Assembly (NCBI RefSeq): GCF_900291475.1
Contig: NZ_OLMM01000005.1
Coordinates: 428,592-492,591 of the forward strand
DNA length: 64,000 nucleotides
Direction: 5' to 3'
Source of the DNA: Acidaminococcus hominis
GTDB taxonomy: Bacteria; Bacillota; Negativicutes; Acidaminococcales; Acidaminococcaceae
Below the pieces are notes generated by a model that worked only from the letters and a program-made list of their open reading frames with translations, did no database searches and was not told the DNA's origin. Positions 57,408-64,000 of this stretch are shown piece by piece. Each line of letters begins with the position of its first letter. Within the stretch, counting starts at the first letter, position 1. The translations under genes and the position numbers were made by a program.

Positions 57408-57515
57408 TCGACAACTTCATCTGATCCTTATTGGCATGGAAATGGTTTCCCCTGTTTCTGTCCGTCCGTAAGGCCTGAATGCATACCAAAAGGTATGGCA
57501 GTCAGGCCTTTTTTA
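57400..57515 (+). ncRNA. Terminated leader RNA upstream of murI
   Basis: A promoter at 57365-57393 and a terminator at 57470-57515 define an RNA of about 115 bases that ends 50 bases before murI. It contains a small hairpin GGAAATGGTTTCC. It could be an attenuator or riboswitch-like leader for murI, or an independent small RNA. No known riboswitch consensus was recognized. Confidence 0.45.
57470..57515 (+). terminator. Terminator within the murI leader
   Basis: AAGGCCTGA / TCAGGCCTT outer stem, CATACC / GGTATG inner stem, then six T. Confidence 0.9.
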
Positions 57516-57566
57516 TTTGCCCAAAGGGCGGGGCTACAGGGTATTGCAGACTTGGGAGGGAAAATC

Positions 57567-58391
57567 ATGAACAAAAATCAACCCATTGGTGTTATCGATT
57601 CCGGCGTAGGCGGCTTGACCGTCCTGAAATGGCTGAAGGCCAAAATGCCCCACGAAGACTTTATTTTTATTGGGGATACGGCCCGGACGCCTTACGGCAA
57701 CCGGTCCCGGGAAGAAATTACTCGCTTTGTAGGGGATATGACGGCGTATTTAAATGAATGCCGGATCAAACAGTTGGTGGTAGCCTGCAACACCATTACG
57801 GTGCTGGGTACGGATACCATTCGGGGGGATTATGATTTCACGGTGATTGGCATGGATAAGGGCGGCCAATTGGTCCCTTCCCTGACCAAGAATAAACGGG
57901 TGGGCTTTTTTGCCACGGATTTTACCGTGTCCACCGGTGCCCATAAAAAGGCCATTCAGGCAGTGGATCCAAGCATTCAGGTGTTTGGCCAGGGTTGCCC
58001 CAAGTTTGTACCCTTGATTGAAGGGGAACGTTTTGGCAGCCCGGAGCTGAAGGCGGCCATCAAGGAATATGCCGATAAACTGCGGCAGCACCAGGTGGAT
58101 ACGGTGCTGCTGTCCTGCACCCATTATCCTTTTGTCCGGCAGGAAATTGAAGAGGAGTTTGGACCGTCAGTGACGGTTGTGGACCCGGCCGAGCAGACCA
58201 CCCTGAACGCCATAGCGGACCTGGAAGCCCGGGGACTTGCCAAAACTGCCGGCGAAGGCAGTGTGGACATCTGCTTTACAGCGGACCTGGAGCGGGGACG
58301 CCGGCTGGCAGCCCGGATGCTGGATCCCAAGGACTGCCGTTTCCACCTCATTGACCTGAAAGCGGAACCAAGCATAAGCGCAGCAGTCTGA
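57567..58391 (+). CDS. murI: Glutamate racemase
   Basis: 274 residues from ATG 57567 (gggaggg upstream); an ATG at 57495 lies inside the leader terminator. Cofactor-independent racemase making D-glutamate for peptidoglycan. The two catalytic cysteines are in VACNTIT and LSCTHYPF, and the N-terminal IGVIDSGVGGLTV and 'FIGDTARTPYG' are typical. It converts an amino acid that is also the main carbon source in this type of organism. Confidence 0.95.
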   Translation: MNKNQPIGVIDSGVGGLTVLKWLKAKMPHEDFIFIGDTARTPYGNRSREEITRFVGDMTAYLNECRIKQLVVACNTITVLGTDTIRGDYDFTVIGMDKGGQLVPSLTKNKRVGFFATDFTVSTGAHKKAIQAVDPSIQVFGQGCPKFVPLIEGERFGSPELKAAIKEYADKLRQHQVDTVLLSCTHYPFVRQEIEEEFGPSVTVVDPAEQTTLNAIADLEARGLAKTAGEGSVDICFTADLERGRRLAARMLDPKDCRFHLIDLKAEPSISAAV

Positions 58392-58394
58392 ACC

Positions 58395-58438
58395 AAAAAA
58401 TCCCTTCTCTCGCAGAACCCGTGAGAGAAGGGATTTTT
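58395..58438. terminator. Bidirectional terminator between murI and the MATE gene
   Basis: AAAAAATCCCTTCTCTC / GAGAGAAGGGATTTTT: long stem with A/T flanks on both strands. Confidence 0.93.
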
Positions 58439-58442
58439 CTTG

Positions 58443-59783
58443 TCAGATCAACGCTTTTTTCCAGGTGCCCTGGTGCCAGCGCCAGAAGAACACCAGTCCC
58501 CGGGTACATTCGTCCAGGGCCATGGCCAGCCAAATGCCGGCCAGTCCCCACAGCAGGTGGACGCCGAAGAACCAGCCGCCCAGTACGGAAAAGGACCACA
58601 TGAAGATGATGCCGATGGTAATGGGGGCCTTTACGTCCCCGGCAGCATTCAGGGCCATAACCATGCACATATTCACGGCCCGGCCAATTTCCAGGAAGAT
58701 GTCGATGAAAAGAATCACCTTCCCCAAGGCGTGGACTTCTGGATCATTGGTAAAGACGGAGAAAATCAGGTCGCTGTGGAAGTAGACCAAAATCGCCAGG
58801 GAGCCAGAAAGCAGCATGGAAACGAAGATGGTGAATTTTACCCGCTGGTCCACTTCCCGGTTGTTGTCCGCCCCTTTAAAGTAGCTGACCAGAATTTGGG
58901 TGGCCATAGCCAGGGATTGGGAGTACAGGTAGCTGATCATGGCAATGATGTAGGCATATACCTTGGTAGTGATTACCGCAATGCCAAACAGATTCACAAA
59001 GGTCATCAGGGTCGTCTGGGACAACTGGTAGGAGAAGGTTTCTCCTGCCGAGGGAATTCCCAGATACAGGAGCTTGGACAGTTCCTTTTTGGGGAAAGGC
59101 CGCAAATGGGAAAGGGACAGGCGGATGGGGGTCTTTTTCCGGCACAGGTACAGCACCAGCACAAGGCCCAGGGTTTTGGCCGTATTGGTGGAAATGCATA
59201 CTCCCAGGACGCCCAGGGAAGGAATGGGGCCCAACCCGTGAATCAGCACCATATTGCCGCAGATGTTCAGGATGTTCATGACGGCGGAGCAGAGCATAGT
59301 TTCCCGCAGCAGGGAAAAGCCCCGGAGAAAAGAGATAAAGGCGGTGTAGGCGCTTTGGATAATGATAAAAAGCCCAATCCAGCGCAGATACAGGGTGGCA
59401 TCCGGGTAAATTTCCAGGGGTACCCCCAAAAGCTGCAGGAAAAAGCGGGGAAACAGGAAAAGAATCAGGCTGATTAGGGTGCCCAGCGTCAGGTTCAGGG
59501 CCAGGGATACGGAGCAGACCCGGCTGGCCTGGCTCAGATTGCCGGCACCTCGGTAGTGGGCAATCAAAATGGTGGCCGCCTGGGAGAGCACGGATAGGGT
59601 CAAAATAATCATATTGATGATCATGTTGTCGTTGCCTACCGCTGCTACAGCATCCTGGGAATAGTGGCTCAGCATGAATTGGTCCATGTTGGGCACCAGC
59701 ATCTGCAGACCGATTTCAATGAAAATAGGCAGGGACATGGCAAACACGGTCCATTTACTTTTGTATTCCTGTGGTGTTGTCAT
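58443..59783 (-). CDS. MATE-family multidrug/Na+ antiporter
   Basis: 446 residues from ATG 59783 (GGAGG 5 bases upstream; the TTG at 59795 is that Shine-Dalgarno). Twelve membrane segments in two homologous bundles: 'PIFIEIGLQMLVPNMDQFMLSHYSQDAVAAVG' in part near the N-terminus and 'GIPSAGETFSYQLSQTTL' at the start of the second half. Exports cationic compounds in exchange for Na+ or H+. Substrate unknown; single gene. Confidence 0.9.
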   Translation of the reverse strand: MTTPQEYKSKWTVFAMSLPIFIEIGLQMLVPNMDQFMLSHYSQDAVAAVGNDNMIINMIILTLSVLSQAATILIAHYRGAGNLSQASRVCSVSLALNLTLGTLISLILFLFPRFFLQLLGVPLEIYPDATLYLRWIGLFIIIQSAYTAFISFLRGFSLLRETMLCSAVMNILNICGNMVLIHGLGPIPSLGVLGVCISTNTAKTLGLVLVLYLCRKKTPIRLSLSHLRPFPKKELSKLLYLGIPSAGETFSYQLSQTTLMTFVNLFGIAVITTKVYAYIIAMISYLYSQSLAMATQILVSYFKGADNNREVDQRVKFTIFVSMLLSGSLAILVYFHSDLIFSVFTNDPEVHALGKVILFIDIFLEIGRAVNMCMVMALNAAGDVKAPITIGIIFMWSFSVLGGWFFGVHLLWGLAGIWLAMALDECTRGLVFFWRWHQGTWKKALI

Positions 59784-60004
59784 ACTAGCCTCCAAAAAAT
59801 AACTTCCTTGTTATCCTAGCACAGGGGGGAAAGAGTAACAAGGTTTCCAAAAAAGTTACGAATAGTGCCTTATTTCTGATAGAAATTTGCAGGAAACGGC
59901 GCATTCTTCCCGAAAATGTTTTAGTATAGACAGTTTGTTTCGGCTGCTTCCTCTGGCGGGTACCAGAGCCCAGGGCAGGAAACAGAAGGGAAGTGAAAGC
60001 CAGC

Positions 60005-60523
60005 ATGGAAAATAGGGAAAGACGCGAAAAGATTCTTGGTTTGCTGCAGCAGGCGGAGAATCCGTTGACCGGTACGGACCTGGCCAGGGAATGTAAGGTC
60101 AGCCGTCAAATTATTGTAGGAGACATTGCCCTCCTGCGGGCTGGAGGAGTTTCGGTAATTTCTACCCCCAGGGGCTACCAGCTGACCACGCCTCAGCCGG
60201 CCGGAGTGCAGGAATCCTTTTTGTGCTGCCATGGCAAGGAGCAGGTGGCTGCAGAGCTGAATGCCATTGTGGACAATGGAGGAATTGTCCACAACGTGAT
60301 GATTGAACATGAGGTCTACGGCTATATGGAGGCCCAGTTAAATCTCCATTCCCGCCGGGATGTGGCTCTGTACATCAAACGGATGGAAGAAACCAAGGCA
60401 CCGCTCTTGGCCAGTCTGTCAGGAGGCGTACATTCCCATCTGGTGGAAACCGCCACGCAAGAAGAAATGGAAGCCGTGCACCAGGCTTTGCAGGAATTGG
60501 GCGTGCTGTATAATCCCAAATAA
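60005..60523 (+). CDS. niaR: NiaR-like niacin-responsive repressor (HTH-3H)
   Basis: 172 residues from ATG 60005 (gggaag about 11 bases upstream; GTG 59993 overlaps it). Residues 1-65: winged HTH_11 domain (NPLTGTDLARECKVSRQIIVGDIALLRAGG in part). Residues about 75-170: 3H domain with its conserved histidines in CCHGKEQ, VHNVMIEHEVYG and GGVHSHLVE. Family members bind nicotinic acid with a metal and repress NAD biosynthesis or niacin uptake genes. None of those genes is in the window. Confidence 0.88.
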   Translation: MENRERREKILGLLQQAENPLTGTDLARECKVSRQIIVGDIALLRAGGVSVISTPRGYQLTTPQPAGVQESFLCCHGKEQVAAELNAIVDNGGIVHNVMIEHEVYGYMEAQLNLHSRRDVALYIKRMEETKAPLLASLSGGVHSHLVETATQEEMEAVHQALQELGVLYNPK

Positions 60524-60545
60524 AATGCTCCCCAGGGGCGCATAA

Positions 60546-60578
60546 AAAAATTGCTGCCTTTGGGGGCAGCAATTTTTG
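60546..60578 (+). terminator. Terminator of niaR
   Basis: AAAAATTGCTGCC / GGCAGCAATTTTT, 13-bp perfect stem. Confidence 0.93.
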
Positions 60579-60615
60579 TTGGGCAGGGAACCTGGGGGTT
60601 GAACAGCAGTTTCTA

Positions 60616-60630
60616 AAAATCATACAAAAC
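60616..60630. repeat. Left inverted repeat of the TnpB-type element
   Basis: AAAATCATACAAAAC, inverse of 62323-62337. Confidence 0.65.
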
Positions 60631-60724
60631 CATATAAACATGATTATTTTGTACAAAATTCGAACAATATAATTGCATTTTGTAATATAATAGTATTAAT
60701 AATTTACAGAATGGAGGTGATGCT

Positions 60725-62134
60725 GTGATTGTCTCTAAAACCTTTACGCTTGAAACACGACTCAATCAAAATGATAATGCTGATCTAATTAAATACGTCA
60801 AGGAGTATAATGCTCTCTATGGCAGAATGTTACGCTTTGCGTGGCATCGTTATAACAATGGCGGCAAGTTCTCTGTAAAGAAAAGCCAGTTCAATACGCT
60901 TTTACAAATACAATTTGGAGTAAACAAGCGTTTTGCTAATTCAGTTATCTCTGAAGTCGAGGGTTTATATCGAGCCTTATATCAATTGAAATGGCATGAG
61001 TATAATCAGTTGAATAGCAAAATTGCGAAACTCTACAGCGAGCGGAAGAAACTTTGTGAAAAAGTATTTGCCTTGAAAGAAAAAGCTCGAAACAATCAGT
61101 TGTCACCTTCTGCTTTGAGATATTATCGCAGGCAAAAAGAGAAAATCTTTTACACGGGTCAAAAGATTAACCGCCTCAAACAAAAGCAGGCTAACCTGCT
61201 GAAAGAGCTTCAGAGCAAAGATTTGCATCTCTGCTTTGGCTCAAAGAAGCTGTTTTATGCACAGCATAATCTTGAAAACAATAATCTGACAAGTCATAAG
61301 GTCTGGCTGGAACATTTCCGTGAGCAGAGAGATAATCGTTCCTTGTATATCGGAGCGAAGGATGAATTTCGCTGTAATCAGATACTGCAACTAACACCAA
61401 TGGTACACTCGGGTAAAGGTAATCGTTTCGTTATTCAGCTGCGTAAGAACACAAAAGCTCGGGAGTACGTTTATGGAGCTTGTATTTTTAAGTATATGAG
61501 CAGCTTGCTAGCAAAAACCATTGTACAGAAAAGCCATGGCGTTAGCTATCGTATCGTATTCCGTGGCAGCAAGTGTTATCTGCAAGCTATGGTAACGTTC
61601 GATATAGATACCGACAGCTACAGGACCCGAAAAACGTATGGAACGATTGGCTTGGATTACAATGATGGCTTTATCGAACTTGCCGAGACCAATGAAACGG
61701 GAAATCTTGTCGGGCTAAAACACTATGATTTGCATTATCATGGTATGGGAAATAGAGCAAAGTCCGAAATTCGAGAGGTAACCTCTAAGATTGTAAACTA
61801 CGCAATATCTGTCGGGAAAGACATTGTTATTGAGGATTTAGACTTTAAAGGATCTAAGGCAGAAATCACCAAAGCAAAGTCAGACCAGGGCAAGGCGTAC
61901 AATAAAATGATTCACGCCTTTGACTATTCGAGATATAAGGAAACTTTCGAAAATTGTTGTTTTAGACGAAATGTTAATTTGATTCAAGTCAATCCTGCGT
62001 ATACGAGCAAGATTGCAAAGCAAAAGTATTGTGACAAAAAGAAACTCGTTATTCACCAAGGAGCAAGTTATGTTATTGCTCGTAGAGGTCAGGGCTTCGC
62101 AGATGAATATATAAGCAAAAAGAAGTCCTCATAA
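60725..62134 (+). CDS. TnpB-like RuvC protein (IS200/IS605 accessory type)
   Basis: 469 residues from GTG 60725, 7 bases after GGAGG. N-terminal about 250 residues: helical, basic, with a coiled coil (about 95-165). C-terminal RuvC-like domain: TIGLDYNDG (Asp311), IVIEDLDF (Glu370), and HQGASYVIARRG, where the third acidic residue of TnpB/Cas12 nucleases is expected but His444 is found. The Cys4 zinc ribbon usual between motifs two and three is absent. The region resembles a divergent TnpB-related family whose third motif reads H-x-x-A-A-x-V-I-A-R-R. RNA-guided cleavage is possible but uncertain. Codon use is AT-rich, unlike its neighbours. Confidence 0.8.
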   Translation: MIVSKTFTLETRLNQNDNADLIKYVKEYNALYGRMLRFAWHRYNNGGKFSVKKSQFNTLLQIQFGVNKRFANSVISEVEGLYRALYQLKWHEYNQLNSKIAKLYSERKKLCEKVFALKEKARNNQLSPSALRYYRRQKEKIFYTGQKINRLKQKQANLLKELQSKDLHLCFGSKKLFYAQHNLENNNLTSHKVWLEHFREQRDNRSLYIGAKDEFRCNQILQLTPMVHSGKGNRFVIQLRKNTKAREYVYGACIFKYMSSLLAKTIVQKSHGVSYRIVFRGSKCYLQAMVTFDIDTDSYRTRKTYGTIGLDYNDGFIELAETNETGNLVGLKHYDLHYHGMGNRAKSEIREVTSKIVNYAISVGKDIVIEDLDFKGSKAEITKAKSDQGKAYNKMIHAFDYSRYKETFENCCFRRNVNLIQVNPAYTSKIAKQKYCDKKKLVIHQGASYVIARRGQGFADEYISKKKSS

Positions 62135-62337
62135 ACAAAAACTTCCGTTAAGAAAGAACTGCTTCCAAGAGATTGCAGTCCTTGTACTTAACGGAAACTA
62201 TAAAATAGACAACAACAGTTATATTTTGTTGTGCCACTTAGCAATAAGAGAAACAGAATTGAGCTGTTGGTAAATATGAGTGTGCCGTAACACTCGAAAT
62301 CATTGGGAATTTGTCTTACCCTGTTTTGTATGATTTT
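62135..62337 (+). ncRNA. Candidate guide-RNA-like structured tail of the TnpB-type element
   Basis: Non-coding, 203 bases from the TnpB stop to the right inverted repeat. Hairpins in order: TTCCGTTAAG (62143-62152) / CTTAACGGAA (62187-62196) with an inner ACTGC/GCAGT; ACAACA (62209-62214) / TGTTGT (62227-62232); GAGTGT (62278-62283) / ACACTC (62290-62295). Position 3' of tnpB and running to the element end is where omega RNAs are encoded. Expression and guide use are inferred only. Confidence 0.45.
62323..62337. repeat. Right inverted repeat of the TnpB-type element
   Basis: GTTTTGTATGATTTT, inverse of 60616-60630, 10 bases from the stop of the convergent gene. Confidence 0.65.
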
Positions 62338-62346
62338 ATTTTACGG

Positions 62347-63309
62347 TTAGGCGCTTTTTTCTGTTTTGGTTTCCTGTTGGGCTTCCTGTTCCAGTTTCTC
62401 AATGGCCAAAGGGGCGTTCTTTACTTCGTCCGGAATGACGACTTCTTTTCCCTGGTCGTAGAACAGCTGGATATCCAGGCTGGAGGTGGAGCTGTCAATC
62501 AGGCTCTGAATCATTTCCTTTTTCCGGTCATCCAGGTTCTTTTCCTTGGACACGGTTTCCAGAACGCTTTGGCCCAGGGAGTGGACCAGGGGCGTAAAGT
62601 TAAAGGAAATCCGGTTGTAGCGGGTCTTTTCCTTATCGATGGACACGTTGTAGCTGAAGTCCTTCATACTGGCCAGGGCCTTGCGCATTTGTTCGTGCTG
62701 TTTTTTCAAGGTCTTGGCCCAAAGGCTGTCGGAATTGTCACCAAAAAGCCGCTCGTTGTCCAGGGTAATCTTGATCAGCTGTTCCATTTCCGAATCCTGG
62801 AGTACTTGGACGGAACGCACCATTTTTTCAAAATCGGGCAGCATTTCTTCCTGTTTTTTGGCTTTTTGCAGGGTTTTCTGATCCAGTACTTGGACGGTTT
62901 TGGTCCAGCCTTTGCCGCTGTTGAAGTATTGGGTCACCTGCTTATCATCTTTGGACGCATAGAAAGAAAAAGGAATCTTTTTGCTGCCTACCCCGGCCAG
63001 GGGAACCACTTCTGCCGTGCCCTTGCCTTCCAGGATGTATTGGGGTTCGGCGGCTTTTTTGTCAGCCTGTTCCTGCTGCTGGACCATCCGGCCGTTTAGG
63101 GTCATGGTCCCCATCCCCAGCGGAGAAAAGATATTGCTGTGGATCTGGTATTGGATATATTTTTCCTGGTTGGTGTTTTTCTGGGCTTGGACCACTTCTT
63201 TTAACGCTGCCTGGTCCACTTTGGCGGCCTGGGCCGGAACCAGGGGAGAGAACAGGAAGCAGAGGGCTGCGGCCAGTCCTAAAACGCGTACGTTCTTAAA
63301 AAATGTCAT
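62347..63309 (-). CDS. Secreted DUF6612-like protein
   Basis: 320 residues from ATG 63309 (AGGAGG upstream). Signal peptide to about AQAAK. The remainder is a beta-rich fold with long amphipathic strands ('YIQYQIHSNIFSPLGMGTMTLNGRMV' in part, 'PFSFYASKDDKQVTQYFNSGKGW', 'FSYNVSIDKEKTRYNRISFNF') resembling LolA/LolB-like or DUF6612 proteins that may carry or bind lipids in the periplasm. No Cys for lipidation. Function unknown; single gene. Confidence 0.65.
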   Translation of the reverse strand: MTFFKNVRVLGLAAALCFLFSPLVPAQAAKVDQAALKEVVQAQKNTNQEKYIQYQIHSNIFSPLGMGTMTLNGRMVQQQEQADKKAAEPQYILEGKGTAEVVPLAGVGSKKIPFSFYASKDDKQVTQYFNSGKGWTKTVQVLDQKTLQKAKKQEEMLPDFEKMVRSVQVLQDSEMEQLIKITLDNERLFGDNSDSLWAKTLKKQHEQMRKALASMKDFSYNVSIDKEKTRYNRISFNFTPLVHSLGQSVLETVSKEKNLDDRKKEMIQSLIDSSTSSLDIQLFYDQGKEVVIPDEVKNAPLAIEKLEQEAQQETKTEKSA

Positions 63310-63430
63310 AATAATCCTCCTTTGGCATATCTGACAATTACAGCATATAAGGATAGAATTACACATTGGAAGCAAAAAGTCAAATCCAGTTGCCCTAAAT
63401 GGCAAATAAACTGAGAAAAGAATGGAAATA

Positions 63431-63439
63431 TGGTATAAT
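63431..63439 (+). promoter_or_regulatory. Extended -10 promoter of the dioxygenase gene
   Basis: TGGTATAAT with TATAAT at 63434-63439; no good -35. Confidence 0.55.
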
Positions 63440-63480
63440 GAAACAAACGCTAAGAGAAATTTATTCTTAATTAATAGAAC

Positions 63481-63496
63481 CCCATCTATAGATGGG
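63481..63496. promoter_or_regulatory. CCCATCTATAGATGGG palindrome before the dioxygenase gene
   Basis: A perfect 16-bp palindrome between promoter and Shine-Dalgarno; operator or RNA hairpin that could affect ribosome access. Confidence 0.45.
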
Positions 63497-63512
63497 AGGG
63501 AGGCTGATTTTT

Positions 63513-64000
63513 ATGAAAATGCCCGTAATTTTTTCCGGTCACGGCAGTCCCATGGTGGCCCTGGAACATAATGCCATTACCCAGGAAATGAACCGGGTGG
63601 GGCAGGACGTATTGGCCAACTTTGGCAAGCCCAAGGCCATCCTGGCCATTTCTGCCCACTGGTTCACGCCAGGCACGTATATCCAGACGGCGGCGGAGCC
63701 CGACCAGATTTACGATATGTACGGTTTCCCCGATGCTCTGTACCAGGTAAAATACCCGGTGAAAGGCTATTTGCCCCTGTCCCAGGCCGTGGAGCAGCTT
63801 TTGGGAGAGAAAGTTTCCGTAAATGATGACTGGGGCATTGATCATGGCACCTGGGTGGTGCTGAAACATATGTTTTCCCAGGCGGATATTCCCGTGGTTC
63901 AGCTGTCCGTGGCCCAGGGCAGTACGAAAGAGGCCTATGCCCTAGGGCAAAAGCTGGCACCTCTTAGGGAACAGGGCTATTTGCTTTTTGCCAGCGGCAA
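63513..64000 (+). CDS. LigB-type extradiol dioxygenase (YgiD-like), 3' end outside window
   Basis: The first about 162 residues are in the window from ATG 63513 (gggaggg upstream); the frame is open to the last base. Class III extradiol dioxygenase/DODA-like: 'FSGHGSPMVALEHN' with the first metal His, 'ILAISAHWFT' with the second His, and 'DWGIDHGTWVVLKHMF' with the catalytic His. E. coli YgiD is a DOPA 4,5-dioxygenase-like protein. In an anaerobe the physiological role is unclear. The remaining third, including the last metal ligand, is not visible. Confidence 0.85.
   Translation, partial: MKMPVIFSGHGSPMVALEHNAITQEMNRVGQDVLANFGKPKAILAISAHWFTPGTYIQTAAEPDQIYDMYGFPDALYQVKYPVKGYLPLSQAVEQLLGEKVSVNDDWGIDHGTWVVLKHMFSQADIPVVQLSVAQGSTKEAYALGQKLAPLREQGYLLFASG

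Larger units (their letters stand above)
60616..62337. mobile_element. TnpB-type element bounded by 15-bp inverted repeats
   Basis: AAAATCATACAAAAC (60616-60630) and its exact inverse GTTTTGTATGATTTT (62323-62337) flank a 1.7-kb AT-richer segment. It holds one TnpB-like gene and a structured non-coding tail. No TnpA (Y1 transposase) gene is inside, so mobility would depend on another element. Base composition contrasts with the GC-rich genes on both sides, suggesting acquisition. Confidence 0.6.

Overview
The window comes from a diderm, anaerobic member of the Firmicutes (class Negativicutes), most likely Acidaminococcus or a close relative. This is inferred from a Firmicutes-type core (Prp protease plus an L27 with a cleavable N-terminus, an RpoC starting with TTG, ecfA1-ecfA2-ecfT-truA) combined with outer-membrane machinery (TonB-dependent receptor, ExbB/ExbD/TonB, trimeric autotransporter with an SLH domain). 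A GTG/TTG-tolerant start usage, GC-rich coding sequence and a catabolic-type glutamate dehydrogenase fit as well. No database search was possible, so genus is an inference.

Layout. 1-2.2 kb: a cyclophilin-like lipoprotein, then rplU-prp-rpmA and a small unknown gene. 2.2-10.2 kb: rpoB-rpoC as a separate transcription unit with its own promoter and an attenuator-like leader containing an 11-codon reading frame. 10.2-10.6 kb: a structured 322-bp element with inverted-repeat ends, then a long palindrome at the promoter of an exported CMD-family protein. 11-15 kb: an M20 peptidase and a NERD-like membrane protein (minus strand) and an AbgT-family transporter. 14.8-18 kb: the ECF energizing module and truA. 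18-23.6 kb: an outer-membrane import cluster (TonB-dependent receptor, binding lipoprotein, ABC ATPase, ExbB, ExbD, TonB) without a permease gene. 23.7-29.4 kb: a DUF3298-type secreted protein, a MerR-methyltransferase fusion, a sodium:alanine symporter, a class-I amidotransferase-like hydrolase and an orphan EutH.

29.4-35.4 kb is a complete rRNA operon (16S, tRNA-Ile, tRNA-Ala, 23S, 5S) with two promoters, processing stems and a terminator. It is followed by two overlapping membrane histidine-kinase genes whose domains are complementary (one keeps the phospho-acceptor histidine but has no ATPase; the other keeps the ATPase but has lost the histidine), and by a convergent LytTR response regulator. 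At 38.7-41.7 kb is the SLH-ended trimeric autotransporter adhesin.

41.9-50.4 kb holds an amidase, a lipoprotein flavodoxin, a purple-acid-phosphatase-like protein, dapF-dapL (lysine/peptidoglycan precursor synthesis), a secreted DUF3887-like protein, and an MFS exporter plus frameshifted alpha/beta hydrolase. The flavodoxin and MFS promoters share a 16-bp element. 50.6-54.3 kb is potABCD (spermidine/putrescine import), 54.6-57.2 kb an HD-domain protein and glutamate dehydrogenase, and 57.4-60.5 kb murI with a terminated leader, a MATE exporter and a NiaR-like repressor. 60.6-62.3 kb is an AT-richer, probably acquired TnpB-like gene bounded by 15-bp inverted repeats and followed by a structured, RNA-like tail. 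The window ends with a secreted protein (minus strand) and a truncated LigB-type dioxygenase gene.
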